A DNA stretch of 64,000 nucleotides. Origin: Rhizoclosmatium globosum. Lineage: Eukaryota; Chytridiomycota; Chytridiomycetes; Chytridiales; Chytriomycetaceae. Shown piece after piece: positions 11,255 to 20,022 of the stretch (position 1 is the first letter of the stretch; each line of letters opens with the position of its first letter). A model generated the notes under the pieces. It was not told where the DNA came from, made no database searches, and was given only the letters and a program-made list of their open reading frames with translations. Location of the stretch: NCBI GenBank assembly GCA_002104985.1, contig MCGO01000185.1, forward strand, positions 1 to 64,000. Direction: 5' to 3'. Both the position numbers and the translations under genes were made by a program.

Positions 11255-11854
11255 TCACATAACAAGTCCACTACTCTTTGTCTTGACAGACTTGGATCGC
11301 CTCAAATCCGTCAAATCCGGTGTTTGAACTCGCTTATCAACCGTCAAAGACCGCCTTACACTGCCGCCAAGAGACCTGACATCATTTCCCCCGACACGAT
11401 CCTCTTGAAGCCCACCAACGCCCGAGTCAAAGCTCATGTCGCTCATGCAATCCGTGGATCGCTTAGACAGTGCCAAACTCGGCCGAGCCTTGCATCGATC
11501 AGGTACCATGGGCAACGGGATGAATTCGATGGGTGGCGATAGTGGAGCTTCCACCAACTCGCCCTCCAACACGGGCGTTAAGGAGGCGGGTGAATCGAGG
11601 GAGTTTGATCGTTTTGGGAACTTGAAGGACGGGGTTCGTGCAATGATGGTACGGAGGGACACTTTGGGAGCTATCTTGGTGGAAGAGGTTTGGTTCATTT
11701 TTTTTCCGGGTTGATTCAATCCGGCCCCAATTTGCTTCAACGCGTGCAAAGTCTTAAAAGTGGGAAGGTTGGAGGGCCGGATCATTTTGGCGTGGAAGTG
11801 CTTCTTCGAAATTTGGAGCTGGTAAGGTGCATATTGATTTCGCTCTGGTACCAT
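11255..11854 (-). CDS. short Ser/Pro-rich protein, member A of the 11-20 kb family
   Basis: Single-exon minus-strand frame from ATG 11854 (alternative ATG 11785); 200 residues at most. It is basic and Ser-rich with no globular domain. The centre has P-P-I-E-F-I-P-L-P-M-V-P, matching P-V-E-F-I-V-L-P-V-L-P in member H (19276-19698). The next residues, A-R-P-S-L-A-L-S-K-R-S-T, resemble a diverged form of the R-x-R-[LM]-x-x-L core of members B-F. The C-terminus is full of candidate phosphorylation sites (R-R-S-L-T, R-R-S-K-S). Function unknown. The neighbours are the other seven members, all on the same strand. Confidence 0.55.
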   Translation of the reverse strand: MVPERNQYAPYQLQISKKHFHAKMIRPSNLPTFKTLHALKQIGAGLNQPGKKMNQTSSTKIAPKVSLRTIIARTPSFKFPKRSNSLDSPASLTPVLEGELVEAPLSPPIEFIPLPMVPDRCKARPSLALSKRSTDCMSDMSFDSGVGGLQEDRVGGNDVRSLGGSVRRSLTVDKRVQTPDLTDLRRSKSVKTKSSGLVM

Positions 11855-12241
11855 CAATCAATACAAAATAAAAGAATATACTCCATAAAGAAATGAGCAT
11901 ACCTCGTTCGTGGTGAAGAAGGGTTACTAAGATGAGGAGCTGCTGAGTAATGAGAAATCAAAAGGTCGCGAACACGAATAAGGGTTTTGTTCCAATAGAC
12001 CAAAACGTCGGGAAAACCAAGCAGGCCGGGACAATAGAGTGCTTGTGAAATGTCAGTCAAAAAAAGACCATTGGCTCTACAGTATTCCAAGGAGAATTGC
12101 TTTATTATTACACTATTACTGTTCTATATCTCAAACAATAAAAAAGAATGTTGAATGTGTTTCGAGCCAAATGACAGGGGGGGTATGTTTGCAGAGTGGG
12201 GCCCAAAGAATGTGTCTTTTGTGCTTTGTCAGTGGCGCCGA
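11855..12241. other. intergenic spacer between members A and G
   Basis: No supported exon. AT-rich, with an AATAAAA-type tract at about 12137. It is presumed to hold the promoter of member A. Confidence 0.4.
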
Positions 12242-12601
12242 TCATTGAAAGAAGACTGAGGCGACTGTCCGAGAGCGTCGTCGTCGCGGGGTCGCGTCCG
12301 AGACATCCCGCGGGGTCCATTCCATCGGCGAATCCGGAGTGAGCGACAGGGCAAGTCCGATTGGACCGCGGGAATCCTCCTCGTCCTCCGAGTCCTGCCT
12401 TGACTCTGACTCTGACTCTGACTCTGACTCTGGCTCTGAGTCGTTGCAAATCATGGACGCGCCAAGGCAGAGTGGCGACATCTTTGGCGAAGACGCGGCT
12501 GATCGTGGGCGTTCGACTTCGATGCTCGGACTGCGTGGGCTGCGGAAGACGCGTGGAAGAGGGAGGGAGAGTGATGGCGATCGCGAGAGGGTTCGGTTCA
12601 T
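12242..12601 (-). CDS. short Ser/Glu-rich protein, member G of the 11-20 kb family
   Basis: Minus-strand frame from ATG 12601; 119 residues, GC-rich. The N-terminus is R-S-P-S repeats, followed by an (E-S)n tract encoded by a hexanucleotide repeat at 12401-12440. The C-terminus carries D-S-P-M-E-W-T-P, the P-[IVM]-E-[FW] signature shared with members A and H, and ends in a basic R-R-R-R-S-R-T-V segment in the place where other members have R-x-R-[LM]. Probably disordered. Membership in the family is weaker than for B-F. Confidence 0.45.
   Translation of the reverse strand: MNRTLSRSPSLSLPLPRVFRSPRSPSIEVERPRSAASSPKMSPLCLGASMICNDSEPESESESESESRQDSEDEEDSRGPIGLALSLTPDSPMEWTPRDVSDATPRRRRSRTVASVFFQ
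12401..12440. repeat. TGACTC hexanucleotide repeat
   Basis: Six to seven copies of a TGACTC/TGGCTC unit; it lies in the frame of member G and encodes alternating Glu and Ser on the minus strand. The length is likely variable between strains (inference). Confidence 0.85.
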
Positions 12602-13248
12602 TGTACGTGGTTGTTCTTTAGGTTACGTGTGTGTGTGTCGCTTGTTTTTGAGAGACTGTCGAATGGGAAAAACCACGTTTTTGACTGCTTTGGGTCGGGG
12701 GGCGCGCGTTGGTCGAGACTGCAAAGCACAAAGCAAAAATCTGTGTCTGGACCACCACCGCTGACCAAGCAAAAGCGGGCCCCCGCAAATCCAGCCCTTT
12801 TGCTTTAATTTCCGATTGTGGGATTACAACGTGTCTGCTGTGCAAATCTGATATTATGCTCATTGTAGTATTTGCTGGTAAAGAATATTCACTGGCTTCA
12901 CTCATACAAGGCAGAACAGGATCAATTCAAGTAAAGCTCTTGAAAGAACTTGTTATGGTAGAACTTTAGTAAGCTGAACATGGAACATTTGCATATTTGT
13001 TGACACTGATCTGAGTTCCCTCAAACAACTTCTCTGAACATCAAAATATACCCTATCGTTTGTATTTAGTTACTACGTGGAATAATAAATTCATGGATCA
13101 CATATTCTAAGAGGTTTTATTAAATGGTACTACTAGATTCAACACGCTACGAGAAATAGTAAAGTAAAAGCAAAATGGGGTTCTTTCAGTATTATATGGG
13201 GAGGGAAGTTTAGGGGGAGGAAGAACATTGAGCCACGTTAACCACCAT
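12602..13248. other. intergenic spacer between members G and B
   Basis: No supported coding exon on either strand. The left part is GC-rich with a short GT run near 12628; the right part is AT-rich. The upstream region of member G lies here. Confidence 0.4.
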
Positions 13249-13458
13249 TTACGGGGACCGTGGTGTTGTGGCAGGAACAGGCGATGCATCAGGCGACTGT
13301 CCCGTTGTACCCGACAAGTTTGCAAGGCTGCTCATGGTGGGCCGATCGATAGCACTCAGTGCGTAGAGCCTGGGCCGATTGCTTGGTGTGCGGGCCATAG
13401 TGGCTGCACTGCCCACGAATAGAGGAGAAACAACGATAGGAACGGATTGAGACGACAT
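13249..13458 (-). CDS. 69-residue protein, member B, with the R-x-R-[LM] motif
   Basis: Single exon from ATG 13458 to TAA at 13249. The start is M-S-S-Q-S-V-P-I-V-V-S-P-L-F. The central motif R-P-R-L-Y-A-L-S-A-I-D-R-P-T-M-S-S-L is the family signature, and the tail is Pro/Ser/Thr-rich. It is the shortest member and nearly reduced to the motif. Function unknown; conservation of the motif across five otherwise unlike neighbours is the main evidence that it is a real gene. Confidence 0.55.
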   Translation of the reverse strand: MSSQSVPIVVSPLFVGSAATMARTPSNRPRLYALSAIDRPTMSSLANLSGTTGQSPDASPVPATTPRSP

Positions 13459-13866
13459 TGCGTTTGGTTTGGTTTGATTCAGGTTGGGTGCAGGGGGTAT
13501 TTGAGAACAGTACAGTTGAAGTGATGACTTTGTGTTGGGAGGCGGAGTATTTGAAAGTGGTTTTTGTGTTGTTATATCCGGCGGCCGCCACCGCTCCTTG
13601 GGTGCTTAGCAATCGCCGCCGTTAACTCATGGGATGTTTGTATAGATTATCTCTTATCATTATCTTTATTAAGTGGTTGGATAAGGTGCAAGTGATGCAA
13701 GAGAACAAGGAGATTACGATATTAAGTTCCTGTAGCGTATGAACGGTCATAATGGCCAAAAAGCCATGAAATAGAATTAATAAACGGATGCGCTTTGCTT
13801 GAAGTTGATTAAGTTGATGAAGTTGATGAAGATATTGAGGGCAAGAAGGAAGGAAGGAAGGGCTTG
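13459..13866. other. intergenic spacer between members B and C
   Basis: No supported exon. Contains a GC-rich patch with a NotI-like GCGGCCGC near 13580, a repeated AAGTTGATGAAG motif near 13805-13830 and a GGAA run at about 13847-13862. Confidence 0.4.
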
Positions 13867-14121
13867 TCAGACACGAACATCAGCCTCCTTCGCTTCCAAA
13901 GTCGATAGACAAGGACGATCAGAATGCCTCAATGACATCATACGACTCCGAGCCCTGGAGTCTATGACCGGCTGTGGCTGGCGATAGGGTCCAATGGCAT
14001 CAGTTGTCGAACCAGTTCCAAACACAGAGTCCACGACAGGCAGCACCTTCCTCAACGCATTCGACGGAAAGCTGAACGAATGAGGTTTCTTGAACTCTCG
14101 GGGCAGTGGAGGACTTGACAT
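13867..14121 (-). CDS. 84-residue protein, member C, with the R-x-R-[LM] motif
   Basis: From ATG 14121 (M-S-S-P-P-L-P-R-E-F). A Phe/Ser-rich N-terminus is followed near the C-terminus by R-S-R-M-M-S-L-R-H-S-D-R-P-C-L-S-T-L, the family motif. The frame stays open further upstream but has no other ATG, so 14121 is the best start. A TGACGTGA element, one base from a palindromic CRE, lies 86 bp upstream at 14207-14214. Function unknown. Confidence 0.55.
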   Translation of the reverse strand: MSSPPLPREFKKPHSFSFPSNALRKVLPVVDSVFGTGSTTDAIGPYRQPQPVIDSRARSRMMSLRHSDRPCLSTLEAKEADVRV

Positions 14122-14576
14122 GAACAGAATCCCTCCCTCGTTTTTTTCTTCAACATGAAACAGATTGAAAATGAACCAAAATCTCCCAAATTTCACACAT
14201 TTGACATGACGTGACCTGCACGCGCCAAGGGAAACACGCAAGGTCACATTCGCACTTCATTTCAAAAAAAAGGGGGCCTAATTTGCAAGGGGTATAGGAT
14301 TTACTTTATTTGTTTGGTCTAGAAGGAAAAAGGGGGTTTGCCGCAAGCAACAGGGCAAATGCACAAAAGTATATAAACAATTAAAAGATCTGCAAGAAGA
14401 AACATTTGCGCAGCGGCAAAATATAGAATAAAATTAGTGGAAATGATAGGTTGAATTGAGCGGGGGGTTATATCTCTTTGGTCAGGATCTCCGACAGACA
14501 GGGTCGTTATCTCGTCAAGGCGCTGAAGGCGCCCCACAGCAACAAAAACCCGTCAACAAAATGGCAACCTCTATGA
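14122..14576. other. intergenic spacer between members C and D
   Basis: No supported exon. Upstream flank of member C with the CRE-like TGACGTGA at 14207-14214, then an A8G5 run near 14268. Confidence 0.4.
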
Positions 14577-14957
14577 TTACGGTGGACTCAACGGCGGCGT
14601 TGCGTTCTCATGCAGCCGTATCGATGTAACATCCAAGTCCAATTCATCTTCGTCTGTGAGAATCAAATCCGCCAGATTCGGTTTATCTAAATGTCCCAAC
14701 GCATTCATCCGCGGCCGCCGACCTACAGGTGCCCTCATGGGAGGCGGTGACGATATCTCTGATATAGGGGGACTGTGGATGCGTGAGGGAGGGTGATCAG
14801 ACACGGTGAGCGGTTCGAATTTCCTCAGATGGTCGTGGTGGGACTCTGATATATGGTGGTGGTCATTTCGGAAGGATATATTTCGCGGTCGTCGTGTGAG
14901 TCGGATCAAGGGATCTTGGTCAGGTGGGGGTGAGACTGTGGTTTGACGGTCCACCAT
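14577..14957 (-). CDS. 126-residue protein, member D, with the R-x-R-[LM] motif
   Basis: From ATG 14957 to the stop at 14577. The N-terminal half is His/Pro/Arg-rich. The motif R-P-R-M-N-A-L-G-H-L-D-K-P-N-L-A-D-L follows, then an acidic run (D-E-D-E-L-D-L-D). Together with member E this defines the best-conserved form: R-M-N-[AC]-L-x-x-L-D-[RK]-P-N followed by an acidic patch. No known domain. Confidence 0.6.
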   Translation of the reverse strand: MVDRQTTVSPPPDQDPLIRLTRRPRNISFRNDHHHISESHHDHLRKFEPLTVSDHPPSRIHSPPISEISSPPPMRAPVGRRPRMNALGHLDKPNLADLILTDEDELDLDVTSIRLHENATPPLSPP

Positions 14958-16101
14958 GGCAATGAAGCGCACTATTTTCCGAATTTTCTGTTTCTTCTCT
15001 TATCTCTCTCTTTTTTCAACCAGAGGCAATCTCCTTTAATTCTTTTGATAAGAACGACAAATTTCCTGCCAAAGCCACTTGTTTATTTGGCCATGGATTT
15101 CAACGGGACCTCCCTGAGAAAGGGTTGCTTTTGGAATTCACAGCGGTTCCAATTATTGTCAAAGACGATTCTCGACTCAAAACAACCAAATGTTGAAAAC
15201 ACTCAATCTCATGAAGATAAGGTATCAAAGTTGGAACGCCACAAATCATGTATAACTAAAGGCTTAAATCGAAATGAAATGAAAGGAGTGTTGGGCAAAG
15301 ACAGCTTCGTTCAATGTCAGAATGTCAGGATTGCGCATAAACTCATTCCTAAATTAAACGCACAAATCATTTGACCCGAGAGAAAAACGAAGTTTTGGTT
15401 TTGAGTTGCATGGCTACTTGAAATAATAGAAATCTAGATCTTCTTTTTCTAGTTTTCGTGTGTATTAATATGTCTTGGTTGTTCAGATAATCTTTCTGTG
15501 GAGCACTGCCACGAATGACATTTTACTTCAAGCTTGCAAGCACACGAACCTTGCAGTGATCTATTTGTGTGATATCAGTGATTTTTACGGCGCGGAAACT
15601 CAGAAATCGAATTTTTATGCTCTGAGATGGAAAAAGAGGGCCAGACTCTTTGACTGATATTGGCCAAATAAGTGTACTAGCTATATAGTGAACCTTTCAA
15701 ATTTGGACGAATGAGCATTGTAGAGCGATTGGAGAATGAGAATTCATGTACTTCCTTGACACTGTCAATAGACACTCAAACTCCACTCAAACTCCACAAA
15801 ACACAAACACGGGGAACAGAAGAAAAAAACGTGCATTGCGTCTTCTCCCAATTCAGGTGACTTCCTGGCGTCATTGAGTCAGATGCAAGAAACACGTGTG
15901 GTGGCATTGGGCAAAGAGTGCCACCCCACCCATCTCCCTCGGCCGCCTCCCATTTCACTTTGAACACACAGGATTGCAAAGAAGTGTTAAGGGCATTAAC
16001 TGATAAGTTTATTAAGCATTAATACAGGGTAAGTTTGAGAAGCATAGAAGAGTCATAGAACAGGCGGATGGTGGTGGTGGTGGTAGTAGGGGCGCAGAAG
16101 A
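14958..16101. other. 1.1-kb intergenic spacer between members D and E
   Basis: The short open frames on the plus strand (14943-15374, 15475-15657) have no protein-like composition and I reject them. The spacer holds CCTGGCGTCATT at 15864-15875, directly followed by TGAGTCA (15875-15881), a bZIP/Gcn4-type site. CCTGGCGTCATT recurs exactly 1000 bp to the right. Confidence 0.4.
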
Positions 16102-16527
16102 CTATAAGAGGAGCAGCAGCTCGTCTTCTGGCGACAGTTCCAGCGACACTGGATTCGGGCGATCGAGTTCGGTCAGGCAATTCATGCGCTGTCTGCGGCC
16201 TCTCTGGGTTGTTGTTGTTGGTTGAGAGTGAGACAGAGACGAAGACGACGACGACGCCGCCAAGTCCCTGATCGACCCGCGAAAAGCAATTCGCGCCGAC
16301 GTCTTGTGCGGCACTTCGAGTTTCGGCGGCGGCTCAAACGCGGCCGTCCTCGCAAAAGGCCCAAACTCAAACTCAAAGTCGCAGTCAAGGCCCGGTCCAA
16401 GGCGAAGGCTCCGTCGCGGCGATGACGACGTGGACGACGACGGCGATGCTGGCGCGAGGAAGTCAAGCGATTCGAGACTGGTTTCGCGCGTGAGCTTTGG
16501 CGTCGGCGGCGTTGGTGTTTGTGACAT
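16102..16527 (-). CDS. 141-residue protein, member E, with the R-x-R-[LM] motif
   Basis: Best start is ATG 16527 (M-S-Q-T-P-T-P-P-T-P); an in-frame ATG at 16569 is possible. Ser-rich, with an F-E-F-E-F-G-P-F patch and then, near the C-terminus, R-Q-R-M-N-C-L-T-E-L-D-R-P-N-P-V-S-L followed by E-D-E and a run of Leu. It is the clearest form of the family motif. The high GC at third positions contrasts with the AT-rich flanks, supporting coding status. Function unknown. Confidence 0.6.
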   Translation of the reverse strand: MSQTPTPPTPKLTRETSLESLDFLAPASPSSSTSSSPRRSLRLGPGLDCDFEFEFGPFARTAAFEPPPKLEVPHKTSARIAFRGSIRDLAASSSSSSLSHSQPTTTTQRGRRQRMNCLTELDRPNPVSLELSPEDELLLLL

Positions 16528-17140
16528 CGTTTTTTGGAAGAAGAAATTTCTTGATGTGCGGTCAAACATTGCTGCACACGGATTTCAAATCGTTTTTACT
16601 GGAAGCGCTGGAATACTAGTCATGTATTCCTGTGTGTGATGAGTACATTCAAATGGTGTGCTCTTCAAACAAGTTCTTTATGGGCATTTTGATTCTAAAT
16701 CTGAATGTATTCTCAAAGCTTTCTTCATCTTATCCGTATAAAATAACTTCTCTTTGTTCATTTTCATCAAGACTTCACGGTCATTGGGTCAATTAAGTTA
16801 CACATCAATCACTAAAGTGCTGATAGCAATGACAGCGCTGACAAAGAAACACAGTTGACTTCACCTGGCGTCATTTCAATTTTCTGGCGTTCGATTGAGG
16901 TCTTCCCCCTTTGAATCTTCCGGAACTTCTTCCATCTCCTTCTATCTTCTTCCATCTCCTTCCTCACATGACTTGATTAAAAGTTCTTGTTGACATCACT
17001 GTGACTCGAACCTGTGCACTTGAGATCATTGGGTCCACTCTCTGCTGGAGAAGCTACGGAACTGGTTGACAGCATAGCAATTCCAACATCCCAATAATGC
17101 ATTGAGAGTACACATAATAATAAGGCCAACATCACAACCA
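16528..17140. other. intergenic, left half of the 1.6-kb spacer between members E and F
   Basis: Upstream region of member E, with CCTGGCGTCATT at 16864-16875. A 54-codon minus-strand frame (about 17143..16978) begins with a hydrophobic leader and could be a tiny secreted peptide, but nothing else supports it. Confidence 0.35.
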
Positions 17141-17150
17141 TTGTCCAAAA

Positions 17151-17216
17151 GGGGGGGGTTCGAGGGGGGTTTTTAGGGGGGAAGGAAGGGGGGGGCTCGT
17201 CCCCCCCCCTCCCCCC
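17151..17216. repeat. G-quadruplex-prone tract with a G8/C9 hairpin
   Basis: Plus strand: G8 (17151-17158), G6 (17164-17169), G6 (17176-17181) and G8 (17188-17195) separated by 5-6 nt, a textbook G4 pattern. The last run, a CTCGT loop and C9 (17201-17209) can instead form a G8/C9 hairpin; C6 follows at 17211-17216. It lies between members E and F. Confidence 0.85.
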
Positions 17217-18126
17217 TAATAATAGTGAGCTCCCCTGGATAAAATTTTTTGGTCTTCCGGAAGTTTTAGGGTAGAATGATAAGAACATCATATCAAGTAA
17301 CTTTGAGTCATTTTGGTTCAAAAAAAACTGGTGGGACATTGGAGAGATCGGGTGGGCTTGGGCCCTCTTTGGTCACTCACAGAAAATAAAAAGAAACGGG
17401 TATATACGAGGTGCTTGGCTCTGGCACAGTTAGTATTGATATCAATATGAAACTCATGTCAATCAATACTGTAATCATAATTGTCTAAGTTATTACTCGA
17501 TTCGAATTCAATAAGCCATCCTAATTTGAGTCTGCGGATATATAGTGTCATTAATGATAATTTAAAGAGCGTCTGTGAAGGGAAACCATAAGTCAACAAC
17601 TCTCACAAACTGTGTGATGATTTCAAATTATGATTGTTGGTTGAGTCAGGGATGTTGGACCCTGTTGTGAGAGATGCAACGGTGGCTCTCCTCCCTTTTT
17701 GGCTGAGTCAGACGAAATTCACACAGAAGCGAGATGTCTTTGCTGGTGACAAACCAGAGCTCAAATTTGAAATGATCGTTGCTAAATCAGTTGTAGCTGT
17801 TGGCTATTATTGTGGTGATAGTACGATACTATGGTATCACGAATCCCATATTGATGAGTCCAAGACATTCGTTAGGTTACATAATATTTATTACTTTTTA
17901 TGTAAGATACTATGATTAATAGAGAAAAGGGCATTATCAAGATTATTCCACGGCAAGTATAGTAAGAGAGTAGAGAAGGGAAAAAATGCAACATTATAAG
18001 GATAATTTTGTGATAGTCATAATGGAAGTAGTGGTTTGTCAGACATTAGAAGTAGTAGTAGTTGTTGTAGTGGGTGGATGCATGCAGTAGTAGTAAAGTT
18101 GGAGTCAGGCGGAGTTAGACAGACAT
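17217..18126. other. intergenic, right half of the spacer between members E and F
   Basis: AT-rich. TGAGTCA occurs twice (about 17643 and 17704). I found no supportable exon; the 93-codon plus-strand frame at 17634-17915 has no recognisable features. Confidence 0.35.
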
Positions 18127-18561
18127 TTAGACACACAAGGCGTCTGTGTCAATCTGCATCAGAGCCAGATCATCAGGACGCAGCTGCAAATCAGCTTGCG
18201 ACGGCCTATCTCTACTACTCAGACAATTGAGTCTGGTGCGACCACGACGACGGGGACGGGACGAGGCAGAGGTGTTGTTGTTGGTGGTGGTGGATGAGTT
18301 TGAGTTTGGGGGTGCATCGGCCGGCGGCGTACGGCTTCTGGCGCCCTGGGATGGAGCGGCTGGGATAGCGAGATGGTGCTGCAGCGGCGACGGTGCGACG
18401 GCGGAGGTTGCGGCGTCGAGGCTGAACATGGACAGAGACATTGTCAGTGGGACCACGGCTGCCATTGAAGCAGGCCGTCGGAATCCGTTGCTGAGTGGCA
18501 GTGGAGGTGCCGCATAGTCGAATGCATCGTGTGAAGGTGTTGGTGAGGGTATCGGTGTCAT
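18127..18561 (-). CDS. 144-residue protein, member F, with the R-x-R-[LM] motif
   Basis: From ATG 18561 (M-T-P-I-P-S-P-T-P-S). Ala/Pro/Ser-rich with an Asn/Thr run, then R-R-R-G-R-T-R-L-N-C-L-S-S-R-D-R-P-S and A-D-L-Q-L near the C-terminus: the family motif, preceded by an extended basic stretch as in member E (R-G-R-R-Q-R). No known domain. Confidence 0.6.
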   Translation of the reverse strand: MTPIPSPTPSHDAFDYAAPPLPLSNGFRRPASMAAVVPLTMSLSMFSLDAATSAVAPSPLQHHLAIPAAPSQGARSRTPPADAPPNSNSSTTTNNNTSASSRPRRRGRTRLNCLSSRDRPSQADLQLRPDDLALMQIDTDALCV

Positions 18562-19275
18562 TGTTGGTTGGTTGGTTGGATGTGCCAGCTGGCAATTTCT
18601 AAGAAGTTTTTGTGTGTCTTTCCTCACTTCCACTGCAATTCAATACCACCTTCTGAACTCAAATCTATTGCTCAACGTCCCTTCGCTCTTCACTGTAATT
18701 TCCTGCGAGTAACTCTCTTTATTCTTGTTCATGAATACATAAGTTAAGAGCAGAGTATCAATTCCAAACAAACTCCCGTTTTGGACCATTTGCTTGGTTG
18801 GTCCAAGATTGAAATCACACACGCACTATGAACGCAGAAGTATAATGTTGCCTAAAGAGTGTGATTCCACGAGGCGTCTCCAGATAATGGGCTTGCATCT
18901 TCTCCAAGTGTCTATGGCAACCCTTGTTTGTTTCTCACTGAAACTAATCAAAGATTGTAATAGAGAAGACTGTATGATAGCTTTATTGTGCATGAAAGTG
19001 AGGAACTTACATTAAACTGTAGAATTCTCTTCATTTAAAGCTTTCATGCTGGTTTTGTACGCCGTAAGCAATTGCTGTAGTTATAATTCAAATAACTAGT
19101 AACCTTTTCAATTAAACTATTTAGTTGTGGAAAGCGTTCAAGGTAAAACAGGAGACACGACCATTTTATTGGGTATTGGGGGTATTTTATTAGCTATTTG
19201 GTATCTTCTCTATTCATAAAGTAACTGTTGAGGTACCTGTGGTTCAAGGTTGTGATGCGAAAGCCCGATCTCTCG
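18562..19275. other. intergenic spacer between members F and H
   Basis: No supported exon; AT-rich, presumably the upstream region of member F. Confidence 0.35.
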
Positions 19276-19698
19276 TCACTCTTTCACTTGACCACTTGTC
19301 TTTCGAGGACCCATACCTTTGGGAAGTACAGGCAACACAATAAACTCGACAGGGGTCTGTGGCTCCTTCGTCGAGGCGGTACTAATCGAGTTATCGCTCT
19401 CCGACGAAACACGGCTATTTGTCGATGAATTCAATCGAATGCGATTATTGGTTCCCGCCGGTCCTTGAAAGACTCCGAGAAAACTTGAGACATTAGAGGA
19501 CGCGGATTTGTCGCTGTGGTTTGAGTCGCGGCGGGGAACAAACGACCGTCCAATTGACTTTGATCGCCCGAGCCCCATTGCGAGCCCTGCGTTTGGCGGG
19601 GATGTCGCAAGTCCTGTCGAGCGCTGTGCATTCTTGGCACGATCGTTGGTGTGCCCTTTACCGTTGAAGGAGAACAGGTTCGTAATGTCGAAGGTCAT
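19276..19698 (-). CDS. 140-residue Ser-rich protein, member H
   Basis: From ATG 19698 (M-T-F-D-I-T-N-L-F-S-F). Ser/Asn-rich, with R-S-K-S-I-G-R-S (compare R-R-S-K-S in member A). It ends T-P-V-E-F-I-V-L-P-V-L-P and about 15 more residues. The P-[IVM]-E-F-I-x-L-P block is shared with member A, but H stops where A goes on to its R-P-S-L-A-L segment. It may be a truncated or early-diverged member. Function unknown. Confidence 0.5.
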   Translation of the reverse strand: MTFDITNLFSFNGKGHTNDRAKNAQRSTGLATSPPNAGLAMGLGRSKSIGRSFVPRRDSNHSDKSASSNVSSFLGVFQGPAGTNNRIRLNSSTNSRVSSESDNSISTASTKEPQTPVEFIVLPVLPKGMGPRKTSGQVKE

Positions 19699-20022
19699 TT
19701 TTCCAATTTGGGTTTTGCCTCTTGTTAGGGCAAACAAGGTGAATGGAAAGCTGACTACTTCATCACTTTTAAATTCACTAGAAGGAGTCGCGGTGCATGC
19801 ATAGGTGGTCTAGCTTCCACTCGAGTATTAGTTGATTTATTGAAAATGGGAAACATCCATACTTTCGCTACTCTGGAAGCTATTTATCTGCATCGCATAT
19901 GATATTAAAAACAATCAATCAATCAAAGAAAACTCTCTTCTGTCTCTTCTGAGCCCCTTCCAACCTTTGGTGTTGGGTGGAGGCAGAAAAATCGCATTGT
20001 CTCTTTGGCTCTCAACGACACT
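19699..20022. other. divergent intergenic region
   Basis: Lies between member H (minus) and the Elongin A gene (plus) and should hold both promoters. No coding signal seen. Confidence 0.4.

Noticed and set aside
12339..12764. Plus-strand open frame with a Ser-Asp repeat
   Set aside because: Mirror of the TGACTC repeat in member G; the minus-strand frame has the family P-M-E-W block and a proper start.
14943..15374. 143-codon plus-strand open frame
   Set aside because: Starts antisense to member D and continues through AT-rich spacer with no protein-like features or splice support.
17000..17040. GGTTCGAGTC on the minus strand, resembling a tRNA T-loop
   Set aside because: The flanking bases do not pair into a T-stem and no D-arm, anticodon arm or acceptor stem can be drawn.
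16978..17143. 54-codon minus-strand frame with a hydrophobic leader
   Set aside because: Could be a tiny secreted peptide, but it lies against the G-tract, has no paralog in the window and no other support.
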